From: CAZQEZ01 sp964592475
GTDB taxonomy: Bacteria; Bacteroidota; Bacteroidia; Cytophagales; Cyclobacteriaceae
Length of the DNA stretch: 6,718 nt
Reading direction: 5' to 3'
Assembly (NCBI GenBank): GCA_964592475.1
Contig: CAZQEZ010000205.1
Location: 1-6,718, forward strand
The position numbers were made by a program, and so were the translations under genes. Below are positions 1-4,555 of the stretch, in pieces. The notes under the pieces were generated by a model. The model ran no database searches. It had not been told where the DNA came from and was given only the letters and a program-made list of their open reading frames with translations. How positions within the stretch are numbered: position 1 is the first letter of the stretch; each line of letters begins with the position of its first letter.

Positions 1-1617
1 GTCAGTTGTATTGGTAGTAGACTTACTGATAAAATAATTATTCGGCTTTAAACTGACCAAAGTATTGCCGGTAAATAAATTATTTACATTGATTCTATCA
101 TCGGTGTCATTGGCGAACACTATACCATTCAAATCGTAGTTAAAAAACATATTATCTTTAATGATATGGCCACTTGTGCCACGGTTGCTTAGCAAACCCA
201 TATGGCTAGAGTTAAGTAATATATTGCCTTCTATTGTATTTTCATGGGATCCGTTGTCAAGGTAAAGCGCTGCTATGATCAAACCTTTTCCAGGGGTGCC
301 ATCGGTGTTGCCCACTACGTTATCCACCAGATTGAAGCGAAAGGTACTATTGAAGCTTACTTCGCCCCAGGTGTAAATGCCACCACCGTCGTTTAGGGTA
401 AGAACTGCATTTTTTACAATATTTTTTTCAATAATATTATCTTGACCGTCCACTCTTATGCCACTGTAGCCGGTATTCTCAGTTGTATTATGATGCACGT
501 GAATATTTTTTCCGGAAATACCGATGCCAGAATTGTTGTTAATAGGAAAGCCAAAAACTGCCCCATATCCTTGCCAAAGACCAATATCTTTGAAGGTATT
601 GAAACTTATTTCCGTATCTGATAGGCTCGAAGACATTATTCCACTTCCGTAAATATCTTGAAATAAATTGTTTGAAATATTGATTTTTGTGAATGCTCCG
701 GTAAATGTAATAGCATGACGGGCGATATCTCTAAATTCACAATTGGTAATGTTTACATTGCTTATGGTACCATAAAGGTTGATGGCGTCGTAGTATTGAT
801 ATTTAAAAGTAAGTCCGTCAAAAGTGATATTAGAAACATTGGTGCCAAATTTTGCCCCGTAGTCATAAATTGTGGCCAGTCCGTTTCCCGGATTACTATT
901 ACCGTAATAAAAGATTTTTTGTGCACTTTCATCGTAATACCATTCATTATTATTGTCTAAAAAATCAAGATGGTTATCCAGGTAATAACCATAACCGGCA
1001 GTAGGGGTATAATGTAAATTGTCACTCCAATTGATGACGCCACTACCGGAACCGGTGATTTTTCGAGCTTCAAATGTATAATTACTGGTACGAATTCGCA
1101 CGTTAGCATTTTGAAAGTAATTTGCACCTTTACTTAAGTTTGAATTGTCTGTAATAGTGGTGGCGGATACAGATTCAATGGTGAAAAACCCGGTGTTGGG
1201 CTCGCGAGCTAGTCGTGCTTTATTTTGTCCGATATGTAAATCCGTAACTTTATCCGTAACAGTGGCTTGGTAAGTACTGGCTCCACTTGAGGTAAAGTTT
1301 ACGGTAATAGCTCCCGAAATCACAGGCTTATTTCCCGACCCGTAACTACCATAGGTGATTGGGTTGCTACTGCCGCCGGAATGGTTGACTGCAATTTGCC
1401 CGGAAAATGTATCTCCTTTTTTAAATAAAACCTGATCTCCGGCAGATAGAGAGATGGTATTAAGCTTGTCTATGGTTTTGATAGGAGAAGATGTACTCAG
1501 GCCATCATTGCCGTCATTTCCACTTGCTGCAAGGTAGTAAGTCTTTTGAGCCCACGATGTAGAAAAAGTTAATAAAAGAAAAAATAAGAAGATATAAATA
1601 CAATAATGATTTTTCAT
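1..1617 (-). CDS. Secreted right-handed parallel beta-helix repeat protein (3' end beyond window)
   Basis: An open frame of 539 codons runs from the ATG at 1617 to the left edge with no stop, so only the N-terminal part is present. Residues 1-23 are a signal peptide (basic start, hydrophobic core to about residue 18, likely cleavage after SWA, before Q24), so the protein is exported. The mature start, YYLAASGNDGNDG (27-39) followed by SSPIKTI and AGDQVLFKKGDTF (59-71), is the usual opening of Bacteroidota beta-helix proteins. An intervening segment contains KARLAREPN (133-141) and NEWYYDE. From about residue 263 short coils of the type NITFDGLTF, NVNITNCEF and KINISNNLF repeat to the edge, with DGGGIYTW at 410-417. 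This matches the pectate-lyase-like / NosD-like Beta_helix fold. Many such proteins are polysaccharide lyases, glycosidases or epimerases, but no family-specific catalytic set is clear, so no substrate is assigned. A C-terminal secretion or anchoring domain would lie outside the window. The start is supported by the signal peptide and the promoter box just upstream. No Shine-Dalgarno is visible. Confidence 0.88.
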   Translation of the reverse strand, partial: MKNHYCIYIFLFFLLLTFSTSWAQKTYYLAASGNDGNDGLSTSSPIKTIDKLNTISLSAGDQVLFKKGDTFSGQIAVNHSGGSSNPITYGSYGSGNKPVISGAITVNFTSSGASTYQATVTDKVTDLHIGQNKARLAREPNTGFFTIESVSATTITDNSNLSKGANYFQNANVRIRTSNYTFEARKITGSGSGVINWSDNLHYTPTAGYGYYLDNHLDFLDNNNEWYYDESAQKIFYYGNSNPGNGLATIYDYGAKFGTNVSNITFDGLTFKYQYYDAINLYGTISNVNITNCEFRDIARHAITFTGAFTKINISNNLFQDIYGSGIMSSSLSDTEISFNTFKDIGLWQGYGAVFGFPINNNSGIGISGKNIHVHHNTTENTGYSGIRVDGQDNIIEKNIVKNAVLTLNDGGGIYTWGEVSFNSTFRFNLVDNVVGNTDGTPGKGLIIAALYLDNGSHENTIEGNILLNSSHMGLLSNRGTSGHIIKDNMFFNYDLNGIVFANDTDDRINVNNLFTGNTLVSLKPNNYFISKSTTNTTD

Positions 1618-1622
1618 AGCGG

Positions 1623-1658
1623 CTTTGAATTAATACTTAATTAAGTAGATATTCAAAG
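1623..1658. promoter_or_regulatory. 36-bp imperfect palindrome overlapping the beta-helix promoter (candidate operator)
   Basis: A perfect 14-bp palindrome TACTTAATTAAGTA (1634-1647) is flanked symmetrically by CTTTGAAT (1623-1630) and ATTCAAAG (1651-1658). All share one centre at 1640.5. Fifteen of eighteen base pairs match; the only mismatches are the three at 1631-1633 against 1648-1650. The right outer arm overlaps the candidate -7 box and the left arm ends 6 bases from the start codon. It could be a dimeric repressor site or a leader RNA hairpin covering the ribosome entry region. A short direct repeat AGCGGCT flanks it at 1618-1624 and 1661-1667. Confidence 0.5.
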
Positions 1659-1661
1659 ATA
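1654..1661 (-). promoter_or_regulatory. Candidate -7 promoter box (TATCTTTG) for the beta-helix gene
   Basis: On the minus strand TATCTTTG is an exact match to the Bacteroidota -7 consensus TAnnTTTG, 36 bases before the ATG at 1617. The upstream element is poor: the nearest TTTG-like tetramer is TTTA with a 22-base spacer, slightly longer than the usual 19-21. A start near 1648 would give a leader of about 30 bases. The weak -33 element would suit an activator-dependent promoter. The assignment is inference from consensus. Confidence 0.4.
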
Positions 1662-1707
1662 GCGGCTGTAGATAAACATTATTTAAATTAAAACGTGTAA
1701 AACTTAC

Positions 1708-1749
1708 ATGGCTTTTATTTACCATAAATATTTACCTAATTAAAGCCAT
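1708..1749. repeat. Nested inverted and direct repeats upstream of the beta-helix promoter
   Basis: ATGGCTTT (1708-1715) and AAAGCCAT (1742-1749) form an 8-bp inverted repeat. Inside it the octamer TATTTACC occurs twice with a 13-bp period, at 1716-1723 and 1729-1736. It lies about 50-90 bases upstream of the candidate -7 box, a position where an activator could bind. The minus-strand copy is not followed by a T tract, so it does not look like a terminator. The function is unknown. Confidence 0.35.
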
Positions 1750-1780
1750 TTACATTTTAATATTTTATAAATAGAGCGAA

Positions 1781-1820
1781 ATAAAAATGCCGGATAGAAC
1801 ATTGAGCGTAAGATCCGGCA
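1781..1820 (-). terminator. Rho-independent terminator of the sigma-factor operon
   Basis: On the minus strand an 8-bp perfect stem, TGCCGGAT (1820-1813) pairing with ATCCGGCA (1795-1788), closes a 17-base loop. It is followed by a T-rich run (ATTTTTAT, about 1788-1781). It begins 10 bases after the stop codon of the exported beta-repeat protein, the place expected for the end of the three-gene transcript. The stem is GC-rich in an otherwise AT-rich gap. Confidence 0.75.
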
Positions 1821-1830
1821 ATTTGTGGTT

Positions 1831-2874
1831 TTATTTCAAGTCAAGACTAATGCTACCGTAAGAGACTTCTAATGCTATGATTCTTTTACTGCTACCGGAA
1901 CCTATTTTTCCTCTATACTCTTTTGAGGTAAAATCGTTTTCTATGTAATCCATGGTTATCATGCCTTTGTCATAATTTATGTCACCAAATTCAACCTCAG
2001 CACTCAAATTAGCATTTAACTGACGAGGGAGCACTAATTTGATAGATGAAAATTCTGATTCAATTTTTATTTTTTCTATTGCCGGATTTATGTTATTGAT
2101 ATTCAAGTTTTTGCCATAAGAAATATCCAACACCAGTAATCGATTAATACTACCTAAATCAAGGCTGCTAAACTCCAGGTCGCCTGATAAGCTGTTAACT
2201 TTATCAATTTTAAGCCTGCCATAACTAACATCTACATCCAACATGTTTGCATTTTCAATTGTCACATTTGAAAATTCGTTGTCAAGATTGAGGTTTTCTG
2301 CATAATTTAAGGTTAGATCGGTATAACTCACGTCCAATTCACCTTTACTAATGGATTTGATTATGTTCTCACCTTTGTTGAATGACACCTTAATTTCAGC
2401 AGGTCCATTTAGGCGGCCAATTTTAAGCGCGCCATAAGAAAGGTTTAATTCTACCGGTCCATCATAATCATCGAGATAAAAATCGCCAAAAGAATTTTTT
2501 ACCTCGAGTGGATTTTTTGAAGGCATGTTTATGGTGTAATTTACTTCGTATGATTCATTGTTTTTACTATTTATTTTTCCTATTTCGGTATTAAACTCAA
2601 GCTGACCATAATTCTCCTCTATTTTAATTTTTATTTTGTTCAACATTTCTTGTGCTTTTGCCTCGTTCTTGCTTTTAGTAAGAATTGCAATTTCCACATC
2701 CACTTGATTTTTATCCCAGGTATTAATATGTACCTTGCCAAAGGAGTTTTTTATTTTGACTTTGGTTCCATTATTAACTTTAAAAGATCTGGTGATCTTT
2801 TTTTCACGATCAAAGGCCCATAAATTTATTGTGATCAATAATAATAGGAAACTAAATATTATATGCTTTTTCAT
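1831..2874 (-). CDS. Exported beta-repeat protein, DUF4097-like (putative adhesin/solenoid)
   Basis: This 347-residue protein begins with a signal peptide (MKKH, then a hydrophobic run to about residue 19, probable cleavage after WA at 19-20), so it acts outside the cytoplasm. The mature part is almost entirely short beta strands with no long helix except about 66-85. From residue 127 on it carries a ladder of related motifs: NSFG (127), LSYG (145), VSFN (163), VSYT (182), NEFS (199), VSYG (216), LEFS (233), ISYG (251), SEFS (273), VEFG (294) and VSYG (337). The early spacing is 17-19 residues. This is the pattern of the DUF4097 / 'putative adhesin' beta-solenoid family. No lipobox Cys or catalytic motif is visible. 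It is the last gene of the operon: its ATG lies inside the end of the anti-sigma-like gene (23-base overlap) and a terminator follows the stop. It could be an envelope structural or sensing protein; the exact role is unknown. Confidence 0.82.
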   Translation of the reverse strand: MKKHIIFSFLLLLITINLWAFDREKKITRSFKVNNGTKVKIKNSFGKVHINTWDKNQVDVEIAILTKSKNEAKAQEMLNKIKIKIEENYGQLEFNTEIGKINSKNNESYEVNYTINMPSKNPLEVKNSFGDFYLDDYDGPVELNLSYGALKIGRLNGPAEIKVSFNKGENIIKSISKGELDVSYTDLTLNYAENLNLDNEFSNVTIENANMLDVDVSYGRLKIDKVNSLSGDLEFSSLDLGSINRLLVLDISYGKNLNINNINPAIEKIKIESEFSSIKLVLPRQLNANLSAEVEFGDINYDKGMITMDYIENDFTSKEYRGKIGSGSSKRIIALEVSYGSISLDLK

Positions 2875-3394
2875 CTTTTTTTACTTTTTTAATGTTGTTT
2901 AAAATTTCCAATTGTTGATTAAGTAATTCAATGCGCATCTGCAGATTTACGATCATTGCATCTTTTATTTTCTCATTGGAGGTATGTTCCAGTTGTTGTT
3001 TCAATTGTTGGTAAGCAGCATCAAGTTTTTCCACATCTTGCAAAAACTTTTTTTCTACTTCAGCACTAAGGCTTTCATCTGTTATCAGGGTATTTATTTT
3101 TTTACTTATTAATGAATTGTAATATTGTTCTACTTGTGCCATTTCAATTTCCGGAGAATTCTTATCAGCAACTTGTCCTTTTTGGTTTATATTCTCCTGT
3201 TGCTGTAGCCATAAGCCCAAAGTAATAGCAAAAAATACGATAGCAGCGGCTTTCCAAAGATAATTTAGGTTAAAAGTTTTGCTTTTACCAGGTTTGTTTT
3301 CCTTGCTTATTTTATCCCATAATCCTTTAGGTGGCTCCATTGGGTCCATCGCCCCTCTGTTTTCTTTTATAAATTGTTCTAATTTATCGCTCAT
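2852..3394 (-). CDS. Single-pass membrane protein, probable anti-sigma factor of the adjacent ECF sigma
   Basis: The 180-residue protein has a cytoplasmic N-terminus of the form LEQFIKENRGAMDPMEPPKGLWDKI (residues 5-29), resembling the N-terminal segment of many Bacteroidota anti-sigma proteins (FIKENR...F/MD..EPP..LW..I). One transmembrane helix follows at about 45-63 (YLWKAAAIVFFAITLGLWL). The remainder is a Lys/Glu/Gln-rich segment, probably periplasmic, with strong coiled-coil character at about 111-172. There is no HxxxCxxC zinc motif, so it is not a zinc-binding anti-sigma. Its start overlaps the sigma gene by 11 bases and is preceded by an excellent Shine-Dalgarno, while its end overlaps the next gene by 23 bases. 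Position, topology and the N-terminal motif together support the anti-sigma call; direct sigma binding is inferred. Confidence 0.75.
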   Translation of the reverse strand: MSDKLEQFIKENRGAMDPMEPPKGLWDKISKENKPGKSKTFNLNYLWKAAAIVFFAITLGLWLQQQENINQKGQVADKNSPEIEMAQVEQYYNSLISKKINTLITDESLSAEVEKKFLQDVEKLDAAYQQLKQQLEHTSNEKIKDAMIVNLQMRIELLNQQLEILNNIKKVKKDEKAYNI

Positions 3395-3920
3395 GATAAA
3401 CCTCCTCTTTTAATATTTCTTTTAGTTTTTTCTTTGCTCGATTGTACTGCGACTTTGATGTAGATTCGCTTATTTTCAATATTTCGGCTATTTCGCCATG
3501 ATCATACCCTTCAAGTAGATAAAGAGAAAATACAATTCTATATCCATCAGGCAGTTGTTGCACGGCATTTCTAATGCGTCCTATTTCCAGCACGTAGTTA
3601 TATTCTTCCGTCTCATCAACCTCTATCAGGTGATGCTGATCGTTGAGGGTGGTAAATTCAAGTTTTTTCTTATGCATAAAATTAAGCGCCTGATTTACCA
3701 CAATTTTTTTAAGCCAGGCACCTATCGAGCTTCTGCCTTCAAATTCATTTATATACTTGAACGCGTTGATAAATGCTTCCTGCAGGGCATCTTCGGCATC
3801 ACTATGGTTGTTGGTAATCCGATAGCAGATGTTAAACATTGCTTTGGAGTATTGTTTATATAGTTGAAATTGTGCCGACTTTTCGCCTCGTATACATCCA
3901 TCGATTAAATTCTGATGCAT
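3384..3920 (-). CDS. ECF (sigma-70 family, RpoE-like) RNA polymerase sigma factor
   Basis: The 178-residue protein has the two-domain ECF layout. Sigma region 2 spans about 10-82, with the typical DAEDALQEAFINAF (41-54) and an EGRSSIGAWLKKIVVNQALNF stretch around 61-81 that recalls the region 2.3/2.4 consensus. An acidic linker at about 88-108 leads into region 4 (about 115-168), with QLPDGYRIVFSLYLLEGYDHGEIAEIL and the recognition helix near SESTSKSQYNRAKKKL (151-166). The length is normal and no extra C-terminal domain is present. It directs RNA polymerase to alternative promoters. It is first in a three-gene operon with a membrane anti-sigma candidate and an exported beta-repeat protein, an arrangement common for envelope-responsive ECF factors in Bacteroidota. 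The start at 3920 gives the full region 2 and follows a 230-base intergenic gap; no clear Shine-Dalgarno precedes it. Autoregulation is likely by analogy. No TAnnTTTG box was found directly upstream. Confidence 0.93.
   Translation of the reverse strand: MHQNLIDGCIRGEKSAQFQLYKQYSKAMFNICYRITNNHSDAEDALQEAFINAFKYINEFEGRSSIGAWLKKIVVNQALNFMHKKKLEFTTLNDQHHLIEVDETEEYNYVLEIGRIRNAVQQLPDGYRIVFSLYLLEGYDHGEIAEILKISESTSKSQYNRAKKKLKEILKEEVYHER
3401..3406 (-). promoter_or_regulatory. Strong Shine-Dalgarno (AGGAGG) for the anti-sigma-like gene
   Basis: The minus strand reads AGGAGG, then TTTATC, then ATG (3394-3392), a near-ideal anti-SD match at 6-base spacing within the end of the sigma gene. No other gene in the window has a comparable site, as is usual in Bacteroidota. 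It fixes the start of the anti-sigma-like gene and suggests its translation rate is set deliberately. Confidence 0.7.
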
Positions 3921-3939
3921 CTATTCAATATCAAATTTT

Positions 3940-3952
3940 AAAAATTAATTTA
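3940..3952 (-). promoter_or_regulatory. AT-only 13-mer upstream of the sigma gene, shared with the 88-residue gene
   Basis: TAAATTAATTTTT on the minus strand ends 19 bases before the sigma start codon. The identical 13-mer stands 22 bases before the start of the 88-residue membrane protein gene. The matching position suggests a common promoter or UP-like element, perhaps read by the sigma factor itself. Its AT-only composition makes coincidence possible. Confidence 0.25.
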
Positions 3953-4117
3953 GTTGTAGTAAAGACAGCAAAAATTGCAAAGGGTTGCAGCAAATAGAAT
4001 ATTTTTTCTGGCTGCTGATTAAAAGTTGGGAAAAATATGTAAAATAAACGGGAGAGTGTTAATTACACCAGCGTGGGGGTATTAATTATTAATGGAAGTT
4101 GTTGGTAAGCTATGAAA

Positions 4118-4142
4118 GCAAAAAACCCTTTTTCAAGGGTTT
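4118..4142 (-). terminator. Rho-independent terminator after the 88-residue membrane protein gene
   Basis: On the minus strand AAACCCTT (4142-4135) and AAGGGTTT (4130-4123) form a perfect 8-bp stem around a four-base loop. The stem runs directly into three more T residues and then GC. It starts 8 bases after the stop codon. It separates this gene from the sigma operon, so the sigma gene needs its own promoter in 3921-4117. Confidence 0.8.
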
Positions 4143-4150
4143 CTAACATT

Positions 4151-4417
4151 TTATTCGTGACCAAGTAATTTCACCAACTTATTATAAAGGCCAATGATTA
4201 ATAGGGTAGGAGCCCATTGCCCTACAAATAGTGCATCTTTGTTTCTGCCCATTACTTTAAAAGTTATCGATACAATAATAGAACCAAACGATGCCCATAG
4301 AAAAGCATCTGAAGGAATCTTTGATGTCTGCTCTTCCAGTGCAGTAGCTATTTTGCCTTCTCTATGTTCAGAGTTATAATTTTCTACTTTCTTTTTTACC
4401 TTTTCCTGAGTTTCCAT
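4151..4417 (-). CDS. Small conserved-type two-helix membrane protein of unknown function
   Basis: The 88-residue product has a charged N-terminus (METQEKVKKKVENYNSEH..., to about residue 35), then two hydrophobic segments. One is at about 38-56 (AFLWASFGSIIVSITFKVM) and one at about 62-80 (ALFVGQWAPTLLIIGLYNK). A short basic loop (GRNKD) joins them, and the tail is LVKLLGHE. The segments PSDAFLW and LFVGQWAPTLLIIGLYNKL resemble small uncharacterised membrane proteins I recall from Bacteroidota. No catalytic or metal-binding motif is visible. It has its own terminator 8 bases after the stop and an AT-rich leader without a Shine-Dalgarno. Two parallel signs, the charge pattern and the dedicated terminator, support it as a real gene rather than a chance frame. 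The role is unknown; a stress- or envelope-associated function is only a guess from its neighbourhood. Confidence 0.8.
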   Translation of the reverse strand: METQEKVKKKVENYNSEHREGKIATALEEQTSKIPSDAFLWASFGSIIVSITFKVMGRNKDALFVGQWAPTLLIIGLYNKLVKLLGHE

Positions 4418-4555
4418 AATTAAAAAATTTTAAGTTAAAAAAAATTAATTTATACTCAATGAACAGGAAAAGATGGCTTATGTTATTAAAATCCAGCTAT
4501 TTTGGTTATTTTTGAAGGGCCAGGTCATTGAAGGCCAGCCTTTGTTTTACTGTAG
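4418..4555. other. Intergenic gap between ABC-F and the small membrane protein gene
   Basis: The 138 bases contain the second 13-mer and a GGCCAG direct repeat near 4519-4540. On the minus strand the two GGCC tracts could pair (GGCC, 11 bases, GGCC), but a bulge interrupts the stem and an A-rich rather than T-rich run follows. No convincing terminator ends the ABC-F gene, so read-through into the small gene is possible. Confidence 0.4.
4440..4452 (-). promoter_or_regulatory. AT-only 13-mer upstream of the 88-residue gene, second copy
   Basis: This is the second copy of TAAATTAATTTTT, ending 22 bases before the ATG at 4417. Upstream of it no TAnnTTTG box is present in the 138-base gap to the ABC-F gene. 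That leaves the promoter of the small gene unidentified unless this element belongs to it, or unless the gene is read through from the ABC-F gene. Confidence 0.25.

Noticed and set aside
715..960. Plus-strand open frame inside the beta-helix gene, and a similar minus-strand frame at 762-947
   Set aside because: Both lie within the long minus-strand beta-helix frame, which has a signal peptide and clear repeat motifs; the overlapping products have no recognisable domain.
3555..3863. Plus-strand open frame opposite the sigma factor gene
   Set aside because: It is the antisense of well-conserved sigma region 2 and 4 coding sequence and has no start signal or family character.
3986..4016. GCAGC/GCTGC inverted repeat upstream of the sigma gene
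   Set aside because: It has only five paired bases around a loop of about 20 bases, which is expected by chance.
4515..4545. GGCC-containing hairpin as the terminator of the ABC-F gene
   Set aside because: The stem is interrupted and the downstream minus-strand sequence is A-rich, without a T tract.
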